Notes: a model not told the origin generated them from the letters alone. Positions 1 through 11,735 are shown, counted from the stretch's first letter. The stretch is 64,000 nucleotides of DNA from Trifolium pratense (GCF_020283565.1 NC_060060.1:40548001-40612000); one strand, 5' to 3'. Program-made: numbers and translations.

Positions 1-100
1 AATAATTTATTATATCTTGCTACCTCACCAAATACTGGATTGAAACGGGATATGATACAATTATCCTATCTCGTTTCTTATCATGCACACCAAACAGACC
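1..100. mobile_element. Right end of a MITE-like element, cut by the window edge
   Basis: The end of this stretch reads tatcatgcacaccaaacaga, which resembles the terminus of the larger element at 33764-34469 (ends with gcgcacca near ggaccc). Both are rich in gata/tatc motifs such as 'gggatatgata' and 'tatcctatc'. The left part lies outside the window, so no target duplication can be checked. Assignment to a hAT-like MITE family is inference. Confidence 0.45.
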
Positions 101-330
101 TGGGTACAAGACAGAACAAGAGATAGGCGATAATATTTTTATATTCGAAAATAAAATGAGTACTTTTCATTTTTTTATAGTTGTACTGTGGACAAAAAGT
201 TATCATGTGGTTCACAGTGAGGGACAAAAATTCTTGTTTTTGTCCTGTCCCTTGCTACTTAATTTGTCCAGTCCTATAACCAGTTTCAAAGCAAACAGAT
301 ACAACAAAAGTTGTTCAGTCCAGTCCCCTA
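101..330 (+). repeat. Interspersed repeat, copy 1 (second copy inverted near 38.2 kb)
   Basis: This segment is clearly homologous to the reverse complement of about 38085-38325. Shared blocks include atattcgaaaataaaatgag, 'ttttttatagttgtac', 'tggacaaaaagtt' and 'cttgctac..agtttgtccagtcc'. It has no convincing reading frame. It behaves like a non-autonomous DNA element, but I did not find clean terminal inverted repeats. Confidence 0.6.
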
Positions 331-478
331 TTGTTTAGCAGATCAAACACATTTTACACGTCTGTTACTTAAGTATTGAACAATGATATTTTAGCAATTT
401 TATAGTGCGCATATGAAAATTGATAGGGTGTAAAAAAAAAATCATTTTTCAAATGACGAAGATGTAGGAGGGGGATAT

Positions 479-490
479 TGGGCCGGCCCA
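479..490. promoter_or_regulatory. Palindromic site II element (TGGGCCGGCCCA) upstream of RPS28
   Basis: The 12-base palindrome contains TGGGCC on both strands. TGGGCY site II motifs bind TCP factors and are typical of plant ribosomal-protein promoters. It lies about 60 bases before the telo-box and about 130 bases before the first intron donor, as expected for a core promoter. Function is inferred from position and motif. Confidence 0.7.
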
Positions 491-544
491 TATGTTTGTT
501 TGGGGTTAAAAAATATTTAGGGGCTTATAAAAAAGAAACAAAAA

Positions 545-553
545 TTAGGGTTT
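545..553 (-). promoter_or_regulatory. Telo-box (AAACCCTAA on the minus strand)
   Basis: TTAGGGTTT on the plus strand is the reverse complement of the plant telo-box. Together with the site II palindrome 55 bases upstream it forms the motif pair that coordinates ribosomal-protein genes. It probably lies at or near the start of RPS28 transcription. Confidence 0.65.
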
Positions 554-609
554 CTGTGTCTTGTCGCAGTTTGATTTGGGTATTCTTCTCCGACCACCGC
601 CGCACACAA

Positions 610-1389
610 GTTAGTTTTCTTCTGCATCTGTTCCTTGTTCAATTGCCTTTTTCGTTTTTGATATTTGTTATTGTTAATCGTTGTGTTGTTCTGTTAGAAT
701 GATGTTTTCTATTGAAATTGTAGTGTTTAAATTTATGCTGTTGCAGTGAATGTTTATTAAGTCATATGTTGAAAATACGATTCATATAATCAGTAATTCG
801 GAAATTGGTCAGATCAATGTGTTTTTCTCTCCTGTGACCTATGGATGCTGATTTAAAGTTTTTTTTTTAGTCCAAAATTCTTCACCTGTGTTGGATTCGT
901 TGTTTTTTGGTCATTTTGTTTTTGTCTGTTATACTTGTTTTTTGGACATGATATTGATCATAGTATTACATTAATGATTTGTAGGAACAAATTTTTAAAA
1001 TGTTTTTGAAGTTTGTTTTGAATATTTTGAAAGTATATTTATAAATCATCAATCATGATTTATATGTTTGTATATTGAACTTCCATTAAACCTTCTATTG
1101 TGCTGTGATTTGAATTGCTTTAAGGACTAAATGATTTCATTTGTAGAGTAGTTGTTGATCTTTTAAAGTCTTGTTTTTAACTACGATAGTTCTTTAGTTT
1201 GGTGGGTATTTATTTTATTTATAACCCCTGATCATGTGTCTCATTTTATTGTATTCTGCATGGTTTTGGTTATTCTACTGAAATTTGTATTATCCAAGCC
1301 ATGATTTTAGATTTGTTTTATTATGTTATTTTACAATGTTATTCATCTTTCCCTACTTCATTAACATTGTAAATGTGCTTATTTTTTAG
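610..1389 (+). other. RPS28: Probable 5'UTR intron of RPS28
   Basis: A donor (aa|gttagt) at 610 and an acceptor (ttttttag at 1389, or cag at 1392) bracket a T-rich stretch with no open frame. The intron ends 1-5 bases before the RPS28 start codon. Leader introns are common in plant ribosomal-protein genes. A cDNA would fix the exact acceptor. Confidence 0.65.
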
Positions 1390-1393
1390 CAGA

Positions 1394-1591
1394 ATGGACA
1401 CTCAAATTAAGCATGCTACTGTTGAAAAAGTTATAGGCCGTACTGGTTCTAGAGGTCAGGTGACTCAAGTTAGAGTGAGGTTTACAGATGACCAGACCCG
1501 TCATATCATGAGGAACGTGAAAGGGCCGGTCAGAGTAGGAGATACACTCACTCTGCTCGAGTCTGAAAGAGAAGCAAGAAGGTTGCGCTAG
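1394..1591 (+). CDS. RPS28: 40S ribosomal protein S28 (eS28)
   Basis: The single coding exon gives 65 residues beginning [20 protein letters not shown] and ending [10 protein letters not shown]. That is the full, near-invariant length of cytosolic eS28, an OB-fold protein near the mRNA exit of the small subunit. I chose the ATG at 1394 because the family starts MD(T/S)Q. An upstream in-frame ATG at 1373 lies in the probable leader intron. No residue of the conserved core looks damaged. Promoter motifs at 479-490 and 545-553 fit a ribosomal-protein gene. The 3'UTR probably extends towards about 1750. Confidence 0.95.
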   Translation: MDTQIKHATVEKVIGRTGSRGQVTQVRVRFTDDQTRHIMRNVKGPVRVGDTLTLLESEREARRLR

Positions 1592-1599
1592 AGAAACTC

Positions 1600-4240
1600 T
1601 CAATTGTCTGGTGCAGGATTTTATGAAACATTGGTTTTTTGGTTTTTTTTTTATGGATAATGGTTTTGTCCAATAATACTTGATTATGAACCTGTTGTGA
1701 CATGGCCTTTTATTTGGCCGAGTTTTGAGTAAAACTTTGCGCTTTGATTATGCGTTATATTTGCATCTATTTTGCTGTATTCATATGCAATTAGGCGATA
1801 CTTTGATTTAACAATGCAATTTCCTATATTATAAGATCTGTGTTGGCTTAAATCTGAATTCATTTAACTACTGTACAGTGTATCATCTTCCATAGGTTTG
1901 ATTGTCAATCTTTTCCAATGGAAAACAAAAGTGGCCGAAACATATTTTCTTAGGTTAGAATGCTTTGTTTCTGTGAGCCTATCTATGAGGAATCTCACAC
2001 CATTCCAGTATGACAATGCTGTGATTGCAGTGTTGAGAATCTTTGAGCTAAAAATACCAAAACCATGATCACCAATGACTTTGCTTGCTCTCTTGTATTC
2101 TGAGAAATGAAAGCAGTCATGATTCTATTGCTTATAACAGTTTCACCTGCAACTTGAAAATCGGCCCTCCCTTTGTGCTTTACTAGTTTTTACTACCGTA
2201 GTCTTCATCAAGACCTCTGTGCTTTACTTGTTTTTTCTACCAGGCTTTCATCAAAACATGTATCGAATCATAGCTTCCAATGACTAATGGATGCACTACA
2301 TAGAAAACCCTGTGTGGGAGCACAAGACCTGAAAACTACTTGATCCCAAACAGTTAAATATCATCAGCCGTCGAACAAGGCAACAAACCAATGTGGCTTC
2401 AGAAGCCAATCTTGCACAATTGAATGCACTTTGTTATCGTCTTGGTCAAACCGTCTTGTCTCAGAAGTATAAACTTTTCTTGTATTTTACATGTTTTGTA
2501 CTAAGCCTATATAGCTCACAATATTTGCATAATTTAAATTTGTATAATTTGAATTTTTCATGTTATGTTCAAACTATCATAATCAAGGGTCATTAAATTT
2601 TAACATGTCAATGGAAACCTCACTATAATACAATTTTGGAAGAGAGGTGTGCTTGATCCGAAACTTGCTCTTCAATATTTGATGATTGTAAGGTTTGGGT
2701 TCATCATTCTGAGTTGCTGCGTGCTTCAACCCTACAATGTGAGCACACTCCAGTCTTCACCTTGTCTACCATTCATTTCCATGAGCTCATTATGTGTATT
2801 TGAATCACTCTTTGATCCCTGCTTGAAGCACCACAACAGTGTGGTCGTTCTTATTGTAGGCGGACCATAAACCTTTATCAACTGCTTGCTACTTGTACCA
2901 CTCTTTCAGATTGAGCATCAAGTGCAGCACTTATTGGTTCATAAAGCATGACAATTAGAGATTCTACATCATCATATAGTTAGGCATTGATCACATCACT
3001 AAGAGTAAAAATGACAATTAGAAAGATGCGCGAGAAAGCATGTAGGGCACCAAAAGAAATTTCGAATATTTTTATCTGCTTAGGCATTGATCACATCACT
3101 AAGATTCTACATCATCATATGGTTCTATATGCCATCTCTAAAGCTTCAGACACTCCCAGGGTCCCAAAGAACATCAACAACTTATCCACTCCATAACCAT
3201 ATCCATATGCATAACGAAACATGCTATTGTTTCCTATTTCTCCTGAACACCCCTATGAAGTGATACCCATTTTTAGAATAATTGAGTAAGCTTTATAAAC
3301 TGAGGGCAAGATTTCCTTATATCTAATTCGGTGCGCATTGTGGATTTTTTTTTTATTTTTTATTTTTTTACTTTTTGAGGTTACGAAATTTAGGTACTTA
3401 TTTTTGTTTTTTGGTAAAGAAGCTAAAAAAAGAGGAACAAAAAAATACTATTCACGAAGAAGGTACTTATTAGCCAGAGTATGTTGTGCTCAAAGAAATT
3501 TGGTTAAAAATATAAAATAGCATCTGATTAATTTAACCTGTGATTGTTACACAAGATTAAAAAAAAATTCCCTTGTCAAATAATGAAATTCCTTCTTGTA
3601 TAATTTTACATTTATCCTTTTTTTTTCTATCAAAGTGTATTAACTTGATCATTTTAATCTGATTACAGTTCTAACCAAAATTGTCTACTTTATTAAAGCC
3701 ATCCTCATGCTTCATTTATCTATATAAGATTGATAGGTTGTTTAATACCGAATGAATTATTTATCTATATAAGACCTAATGGCACTTGCTCGTGATGTTC
3801 CTCTTTACCTCACACCCTTGAGAAAGGTATAAGAGGAAATGAAAATGAATCAATTTGTTTTAATACATTTATAAATTTAATTTCATAGATAGTTAAATAT
3901 TACTTATGATATTCTTTCCCTTTAGAAGAACAAAATCAGTACGCAACAAATATCTTAGACGAAAATCAAATATCTTAGACGAAAATGTTGGTGTATTAAG
4001 TAGTTAGTAATAACAAATGGTTCAAGGTTCAAAGAAGACTGCAGTTCAAAGGAGCGAGGTATTCATCAAATATAAATCAGAACTTGTAGTATACAGATAT
4101 TCAACTCTACAAATAAGTTTGATTTGTGAAATGTGTTGTTGGTCATATAATATGTCCAATAGGTGTAAAATGCCTCATGCCCATAATAACAAGGATGATG
4201 AAAAGAACAAGTACAGATTCAAGAATTTATAGGACTCTTA
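1600..4240. other. Intergenic region without a supportable gene
   Basis: The reading frames here are short and low in complexity. Within 2961-3125, two blocks ('attctacatcatcatat' and 'ttaggcattgatcacatcac') each occur twice in shuffled order, which suggests a small local duplication. The stretch 3340-3660 is T- and A-rich. From about 4240 onward the 3'UTR of the minus-strand TRAPPC3 gene begins. Confidence 0.6.
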
Positions 4241-4391
4241 GAAGTTAGAAATAAGGATAGATCCTAGCCCACTGTCAAAGCCAATATCACAATGATTTAA
4301 TCAAAGATCTTCTATTGTATTTATAGTTTCATCAAAATGCAGACAAGACAGAAATATAAAGAAATTGTGAAGGACAACATTACAAAACATA

Positions 4392-7300
4392 TTACTCATC
4401 ATCCTTATACGGATACTCTTCTGGAACTTGCTTGAGAAGTTTTACTTGCAACTCAAACACATCATCACCTCGAAGCGCATCACGTAGCCACGTGACCTCA
4501 GCCTTCATTGACACCTGAATATGAATGAAGAATCAGGACAAACTATAAAAAGAGTGAAGCATATGTTGTAGAAGACAACTATTCCACTTCAACATGACAC
4601 TCAATCTACAGGATATCACAGGAAACGGAACATCACATGTCGTGCCTCACTTTCCTCCAGGAAAAATGACTATGATAAAGTTGTTTTCCCAACTAAATTA
4701 TGGAATTTTTCAAGTTACACATGACTTCTTTCATTGCTACAAAAGGGGAGCTAAATTCAGAAAATAATGAATGGTTTGTTAAGAGGAGACATAGCACCTA
4801 AGAAAGCAAATTCTTGAAAACTTAGTTTGTCCTTTTTCAATACATGAATAAACCATACAAAATCATGAATTATCTATTTCATATTTCAGAAAAATACTCA
4901 AAGTTTAGAAGACCGGCAATCAAACTATTATATTTTCTTAGTTTTCCAAGTGTTGAAAGTAACAAGAGAAGAGCTGATTAAAAAACTGATGAATGGTAGA
5001 TTTATAAAGTATAATGTGTCAAATTAGATAAGAAATAGAAACTTACCATATCCAAGGCTCCTCTAATGACTCCACTTAATATGTTGCAGTAGTACAGACC
5101 TTGATAGTTATCAGGAAGCTCAACAAAGTCTACCAAAGGATTATCCTCCAAAACAATACTACAACACGTCCCTTCAGCATCCCAATTGGTCACGGATGCA
5201 GTAACACCAAGGAACATTTTAAAACCAACCTGTATACAAGAACAATTGAGGTTGATAAAAATAAAGTTATCTTCTGATTTAAATATGCTTTATTAGTAAT
5301 ATAATTAAACTAGCAAACAAACAAAAAATGCTGATCACACAACCAAGTAGCAGCACATAGCCCACTCTTGTAAAAATCATACCAATCAAAATGTGTTGAC
5401 AGTCACCCAACTGTTAGATACTGAAATTAAACACAACACAAACCAACCACAACATGAAACAAAAACCAAGAAAATATAATTAAACAGATCGCAAAAGAAA
5501 TTCACATATGAATTTAGAGTCATCTATTAACAATGAGCCAAGATGATATAATATCGAAAAAATAATTGGTGAAGACAAACTTTGGACTTAATGGTGTGAT
5601 TGAAAAAGTCAAACATCATTCTTAAGGAAAGCAAATGTCATTATTATATCTAGGTTACATTTCTTTGAATGGCATAACTTATAATGGATAAACAAAACAC
5701 TCCATAATGATAGATTTTTTATGTTTACTTTACTGACCATTATGTTGAGCTCAAACCAGAATAATTTAGTTTCGGCAATTCTATTTTCATATGCAAGTAA
5801 CAACACTCTTGAAACCGGACCATATTTCATCTGTGTTCTAAAATCAGTAGAATACCCCCAAGTCGAATACACTTTTCCGAGTTTAATGCAAAACAACTAC
5901 AAACTCATTAGAGTAAAATACAGATAATGATTATTTATGTAGCAGGTTCCCCCTCTGGTGCATCTAGTCTGGTGTTTTTGAATCCATACATATCTATAAC
6001 ATTCATTTCAATAAAACAATAACCCTATAAACATACTTGCCAATGTGAATTTGGCTTATGCAGAAGTTCGAGAGTCTACATGCCCACATGCCTAAAGGCC
6101 CTCCCTCGTATTTATACACAATACAGCCTAACCTAAGAAACTTACAGGGACCTTGAACATTCACCTTGTTCTGAAGGTGAATAGAAAAGATAAGTTGAAA
6201 ACAACCCGATCAGGATTCCATGATTCCCATTGTCTGAAGAAGTCCTTCTTCACCTGCTCCAGCAATGTCAATTACAGAATATTTCATACCCTTCTGTTGC
6301 CAAACTCTACAGTGGCTTATCTCATATATTGAGTCATGCCTCGTCTCCTTCTCCGTCCATTGATTCTACCAATCTGCCTCCCATTCTCGTCATCGCTGTT
6401 GATCCTGGATGGAGATGATATCATTTTTAAAAGAACTGGTGTCTTCGTTAGAAGATTGAAGGAAGAATTTCCCATATTACAGTAAAGATTGTAGAACTTT
6501 GATGGTTAGCTCCTTGCAATGCCCAAAGACCCATAACTCTCTTAATGGACAAGATGCTTCTCTCTAATCCCTTTCTCTTATTATATACACATCACAGTCT
6601 AACCCAACTAACTAAGGGGTAACCTATCAATCATTTTGATAAGAGGTGATATCTTTATTCGAAGACTCAATGAAGAACTTTCCTTATTATACAGGATAGG
6701 TCCCCCGAACTTTGAGGTTCTCTCAATTGACAAGATGCATCCGTCTAATCCCTTCCTCTTATTTATACGCAGCATAGCCTAGCCTAACCAACTAACTAAC
6801 TAAGATTTTGTTCACATGAACACAATCTTAGTTCTAGTTAGACTGCCAGAGAACTAAGGCTGATAGGAATGTGAATGAGGAGATGGGCCTTGATTATGGG
6901 CCCAAACCAAAGATTTGGAGAGTTTATTCTAGAAAGAAAGGAAAAGGGAAAGAATGATGAGGTGTCAGTTTGGTGCATGGGAATGGGATGCATGAGTCTT
7001 GGTAGCTATATAAGTAATAGTAAGGGAAAGAACAAAGTTAGCTAAGAATTCTGTTATTTTCTTGGTGGGGTCACTTGTTAGTGATTGGGGAGCACTATGT
7101 GCTTTGTGGGACTAATAGTATCACTACTGTTAGTTTGTTATTCTCTTGTAATTGCTTATCACCAATAATACAAGTGCGAGTGTTCATCATTTGCATTCCT
7201 AATTCTACTGTTTTATTCATAAATCCATACACATACACCTATCAGAGGTTATATTGCTGTCATACAAAGAACCTATTTTCCAATGTTCTAAAAAGCTTGA

Positions 7301-8377
7301 AGTTCAAACACATCAAGCCAAGTCCAAAACTTAATTTCTGTGCCTACTGATATGCTTTCCGATATTTATTTATACTTCAAGTGTAGCTTAAGCCAAGAAC
7401 CAATGCATACTGCCGTACGCTTAAACTATTTGATAAAATTTTATAATATATTTAGAATGTACGGACTTAATTTTATGCTTTCTGATATTTATTGATATTT
7501 CAAGTGTAGCTTAAGCCAAGAACCAATACATACTTCCGTATGCTCAAACTATTTGATAAAATTTTATTATTAATGTTGGGACTTAATTTTACAGTTTTTA
7601 CTATTTACTAGTCAAGCAAATTAAGGGGAACCTGGACAACTATAGATTACCAAAGATTAAATGAATAAGCAGAAGTGCCATTTTTGCATGAGCTTCACCA
7701 CAACGAGGATAAACTTTTTCACATTTTTCCCAGCATGTATAGAAACCAAACAACAATACAAATACCTTTGCAATCACATCAGCTGTCTCTCTGAAATCAA
7801 CACACCTTGAAACATTAGATTTAGCCAGAAACTCATCAATCAAACGGATTCCAATATTATAACCCCTGAAAATACCAACCATAAAGCAAAATCATATTGG
7901 TGAAAGTAAGTAACCCAAATACCAATACAAATACAAATACACACCAAACCATGGAACCAAAAATCCCACAATTAGATGTGAAAAAACAAAGTTTACAGCT
8001 CAGAAGATACATGTAACACAAGATATTGAATTTAGAGAGTTTGAGAATTGTACATTTGATCTAGCTGCTTGTTGACTTCCTCAACCTCTTCCAGATCTGT
8101 AAGTAATTGTCGCACAATTGCCCCATATGTGAGAGTAAACAGCTCCGCATTCTGCAGAACCCAAGAGCAATTTCTAAATTCTAATGGCGATAGATACAAT
8201 GAAAAGCAATTTCCAGTTGATTGGTGTAAAATTGGGGGGAAGTGGAAAGTTGAGCAATGTTATTTGTCTTGGGTACCAAACAAACATAGTATAATGAGGG
8301 TTTTGATTTAGTTTGCTTACAACACGTTCGATGTTAGCAAATATTGCATCGCCAGATCGAGGAGCAACAGGAGGCAT
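4392..8377 (-). CDS. BET3: TRAPP complex subunit 3 (BET3/TRAPPC3)
   Basis: Five exons join in frame: 8377-8321, 8151-8054, 7865-7766, 5229-5047 and 4514-4392. Together they encode 186 residues, from MPPVAPRSGDAIFANIERV to EEYPYKDDE. All introns are GT-AG. BET3 is the central small subunit of the TRAPP vesicle-tethering complexes, which act as exchange factors for Rab1-type GTPases at ER-Golgi membranes. The protein shows the TRAPP fold signature and a cysteine (C73, in SRCVDF) matching the acylated cysteine buried in yeast and animal BET3. The length is typical for plants. Intron 3 (5230-7765) is about 2.5 kb and packed with repeats. A 5'UTR intron is likely, because an acceptor (ctgcag) lies just upstream of the start. 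The assignment is based on remembered plant BET3 sequence and is strong. Confidence 0.95.
6095..6805. repeat. Degenerate repeat units inside TRAPPC3 intron 3
   Basis: Two diverged copies follow each other. One is near 6418-6620 and one near 6645-6800. Each has a 'gatatc' block, a 'gaagattgaaggaagaa'-like block, 'gacaagatgc', 'taatccctt(t/c)ctctta' and 'ccaactaactaa'. A third partial copy lies near 6095-6150 ('tatttatacacaatacagcct'). A short open frame at 6230-6418 has no family I recognise. They may be fragments of a retroelement related to the adjacent LTR. Confidence 0.5.
6861..7244 (+). mobile_element. Probable solo LTR in TRAPPC3 intron 3
   Basis: The segment begins TGATAGG and ends CCTATCA, a TG...CA boundary with a 7-base inverted terminal repeat typical of LTRs. 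Inside are a TATA-like 'gctatataagtaatag' near 7005 and a later stretch with 'aataat' and 'ttgtaattgc', where an LTR would have its 3' processing signal. The flanking 5-mers (aaggc and gaggt) match only in part, so the target duplication is decayed or the ends are slightly different. No internal retroelement domain is adjacent. Confidence 0.5.
7348..7595. repeat. Two-copy tandem duplication (about 125 bp units) in TRAPPC3 intron 3
   Basis: Unit 1 (about 7348-7474) and unit 2 (about 7475-7595) share 'tatgctttc(c/t)gatattta', 'aagtgtagcttaagccaaga', 'accaat(g/a)catact' and 'aaactatttgataaaatttt'. The units differ by scattered substitutions and small indels. It is a plain direct duplication with no coding potential. 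Confidence 0.8.
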
Positions 8378-8830
8378 CGTTAGAGTTAGAGCTCACTCGG
8401 ACTTGTTTTGCTGCAGAAATAATTAAATTAAATGATTCAAACATCATCTCCCAAGGAAATTATACTCTAACTAAATAATCAATTCAGCAAATGAAAAGCT
8501 AAAGAACATAACAAACTTGATTAAATATTGCATCGAATCCAAACCGAAAACATCTATACTATAGAGATTCCATCTATACTATAGTAATTCATCTACATTA
8601 AGCAAAATAAAAATTTGAAAATCTTATAAATTTCCAAAGAAGAAGAAGAAGATCGTTGGGATCTGGGATGCGGATCAACAGTGAAAGTAGAGAGGAGATT
8701 TAGAAAGTATGAACCTTTAGTTTGATTGATTGATTGATTCAACTTCAACTCTGATGATGATAATTGCGAGTTGGAGAATCTGATTTGATTTGGGGCTATT
8801 TTTGTGACTCACTTCCGTGTATCTCTGCTG
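8378..8830 (-). promoter_or_regulatory. 5'UTR and promoter region of TRAPPC3
   Basis: Immediately upstream of the start codon on the minus strand is an acceptor-like ctgcag near 8411, implying a leader intron. The upstream leader exon is probably near 8640-8760, which also contains a short TGAT repeat (about 8718-8740). No clear TATA box was identified. Confidence 0.35.
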
Positions 8831-9692
8831 CATTTTTTAAACGTCATCGTTTTGTTGTACTGCTATAAAATCTAGAAGCTTGTAAAATAAAAATAAATTA
8901 TTATTATTATTATTATTTTATTTTATTTTGAAAACTTGGTATAATTATTATTATTATTATTCATATACTCCACTTATTCATTTTTAAATAGTGGAATTTC
9001 AATCACTAAACTACTTAATTAAAAAAAAATTCTTAAGGACATGAAAGTAAAATTTTGGCATGATGATCGAACATAAAGTATTTGGGGTTTTACAAGTAGT
9101 TGATGTTCATGTTTTTCTTCTAGTTATCCTCATCAATAAATTTTACACTAGAAATCAAATTTGAAAGGGGGAAACAATTTGAATTTGAAATTTGATGAGA
9201 CATTGGGAGAAGCAAAGAGATGTCACATGTGTTTGTGGCTTAGATGGCTTAGTTTCATTCAAACTGAAAAAGACATAAATGACTCGGTGGCTTGGTTACG
9301 ATGTAAAATATGGCTTGATAAATCACTTTTACACTCAAAAATGCCCCACATGACTCATATGGTTTGGTTTCATTTTAAAATGAGTGTACTTTTAGTTCAT
9401 TCATCAAATTTTTGGACATCAATTACCCTCACTTATGACACATGGCAGCACCTTAAGCAATGTTAGTTTAGACTTATCCAAAACAATTAACTTTCTTATA
9501 TATATTAGATTAGATAGGTAAATACTGTTAATAAGTTTGTGAGGTTTTTCTTAGTATTTTTTATGAGACATTTTATATGACATAGTGGCATAATGATAAA
9601 ATTATGGGTTCAACCCTAAAGTGGGACCGAATAGGTATTCATGCTTAATGAGACAACTCTCTTTTATCAAAGTGTTATGGTCCCAGTCTCCT
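8831..9692. other. Intergenic; no supportable gene
   Basis: This stretch is AT-rich, with TTA/ATT runs near 8900-8960. The open frame at 9161-9466 has no recognisable domain and no splice context. Near 9575-9640 an A-box-like 'tagtggcataatg' and 'gggttcaaccc' suggest an old tRNA-derived SINE head, but I could not define its ends. Confidence 0.45.
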
Positions 9693-9709
9693 AACTTTTT
9701 GTTCAATTA

Positions 9710-9832
9710 AACCCACTTGGGTTGGTGCATTGGTATTGGCTTGGGACCTGGGAGTGTGCTCCTCTTGAGGTCTGAGGTTCGATTCTCTCTGGTGCCAATT
9801 TGGGTGAGCTAATTTAGCTTCTTCAAAAAAAA
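9710..9832 (+). mobile_element. tRNA-derived SINE with perfect 17-bp target duplication
   Basis: The body runs from about 'acccacttgggttggtgcat' to 'cttcttc' plus poly(A). It contains a pol III B box (ggttcgattctc) and an A-box-like 'ttggtattggc'. The 17-base flanks aactttttgttcaatta at 9693-9709 and 9833-9849 are identical, which marks a recent retroposition. A second copy of the same family is at 19373-19480. Confidence 0.85.
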
Positions 9833-10181
9833 AACTTTTTGTTCAATTATTTATGGAATATTTCTTGTCCATTCTGCAATTCTTCTTTTGGTTATTACTT
9901 TTTGTATGTGCGGATAAACCAAAGTATTTTTCTGCACCCAATTGAAAAACTAATCATTTGAGGTAACTACAATTATTTAAGGGGTTAACCTCTCATAACA
10001 TATATTTCGATACGCAACACAGGGGAATTGAACTCCTAACCAAAATGGTTAATAAGTAACTCAAGTATCTATCATTACAGGTAGACAATGAGTTAGGTTG
10101 ATTCGTGTAATGCACTATTTTTTATGTTTTTGTTTATGTCTCATATATCATTGAATTTTACTAATTGTTTTGGTGTTGAAA

Positions 10182-10343
10182 ATGCATGGACCAACATTTG
10201 GAGCAATGATGATATCAGGGCAGAAAGCAGCTCATTTGGCCTTGAGAGCACTAGGACTTCCTAATGTTGTGGATTATGCAGGAAAAATTCACCCTGAGTT
10301 TGTCCTAGCTGCTGCTGATTCTGCTGAAGTTGCAAAGGCATAA
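10182..10343 (+). pseudogene. Orphan last exon of thiamine thiazole synthase (THI4/THI1)
   Basis: A 53-codon frame reads [20 protein letters not shown], followed by ALGLPN and ending [12 protein letters not shown] then a stop. This is the C-terminal exon of THI4, the plastid suicide enzyme that makes the thiazole half of thiamine. The rest of the protein, including the sulfur-donating cysteine region, is absent from the 1 kb upstream. In functional genes an acceptor (cag) precedes ATGGGACCAAC. Here the equivalent reads 'gcatggaccaac', so the acceptor and one G seem lost. It is most likely a truncated duplicate. It cannot make an enzyme. Confidence 0.8.
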
Positions 10344-11735
10344 TCAATGTTACCATTAATTAGTTAATAGTAGTACTTACGGAGTGCTAGTAGCCAGAAA
10401 TAATATTGAGGCATAATCAATGTTCATCATGAGATTGTCTTTGTTGTTAGTAGTGATGATTGGCCAGTTAATGTGACTCTGTTTGAGGTTTTTTTGTTAG
10501 TAACATGAATGAATGTGTTTGCCAACTCCTTGCATTTCTTTCTCCTCCAATAATTTATTTATTTATTTTTAATCAAAAAGAAAATACAATTAACTACCGA
10601 TAAGGAAACAAGTTCATCAAATATCTTCCTCTAATAAAATGAAATGCCTAATAATGAAAAGATGGTGAGAAGAGAAGTTAAACCCAAGAACGAGAGACAA
10701 AGGATGGAAATAGTCAAATAGAAAGTTGTCTTTGCAATTCATTTTATTTAAAAGATGATGGGAGCCCAAATCTTTGTAGTAGGAATTAATATTGTAAAAA
10801 GAAACACAATTTTGCCGAAGTTTTAGATTAGACCGTCTGATCTAAAATGTGTGACTTAGATTATTTATCATTACAACAATTTTATAACTGCATCAATATG
10901 AACCGTCTTATATATGATCAATTACTATAATTTGAAACTGCGTGAAAATGCGTGCTGGATTGCCTGCTGTAATTACAGCACGCAATTCCACGCATGATGT
11001 TAATGTCTCAATCAATTAGCTGCCATATCATCAAAAATTGAAATTAGATTGATGGGAGGGACCAAATGTCTTCGATTTGAAAAATTGTGGGACTAAAAAT
11101 ACGCGGCCTAAAATTCCAAATGTGTTAAAATAGGGGATCAAAATTACGATTAAACCTAATTATTATTATGCAATCCATATAGGGTGAAGCGGGTCTTGCT
11201 GGCATTTTTTATTTTTATTTTGAAAAATGAAAACAATTCATGAAAAAAACGACGTCGTATCCTTGAAAGAGCTGCCCTAGTGAGTCAAGAAAACTACATC
11301 CCGTCGGTGCTGCACCAGCACCGGTGAATCCAATCAATCGGTACTCCGCTACGCTAGGTACTCACTAATACAATCTATCTTCCAATGTATTGCTTTAATC
11401 TGCATAATCCTCTTGTTACCATTTCTTTTCGGAATTTCTTTATTCTCCAAATTTTTGTTCAGAATATGATAACTTTGATTAGTTGTTATAATTTTCATAG
11501 ATTTTCAATCTTCTTAATTTCCAATGTCGGGCAATGTAGCATGCTTAAATTCAATTGAAATTATCATATGTAATTTGTGAACAAACTTGATCTCTACAAC
11601 CACAACACAATACCCCCAACTCTAGTTTTAAGGTTGGAACAATCCCTTCAAAGAAAATTATGACAGTTATTATAATTTAGTATTGAATTTCGTTAAGAAC
11701 AATTAGCAAAAATATTATTGTCTTGTAAAACTATT
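10344..11735. other. Intergenic; former 3'UTR of the THI4 fragment and upstream DNA of the uS13 gene
   Basis: Nothing coding is supported here. A strong hairpin sits at 10949-10994 (separate entry). From about 11200 the sequence approaches the leader of the mitochondrial uS13 gene. I see no clear TATA box. Confidence 0.5.
10949..10994. repeat. 46-base imperfect palindrome (hairpin)
   Basis: The centre TGCTGTAATTACAGCA is a perfect 16-base palindrome. The arms continue with GCGTG, ATTGC and their complements on each side, with a few mismatches. It could be the core of a decayed MITE. No flanking target duplication was found, so its origin is open. Confidence 0.6.

Noticed and set aside
6230..6418. 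Retroelement gag-like frame in TRAPPC3 intron 3
   Set aside because: No zinc knuckle or other gag feature; too short to support.
9161..9466. 101-codon open frame
   Set aside because: No recognisable family; composition looks like chance in AT-rich DNA.
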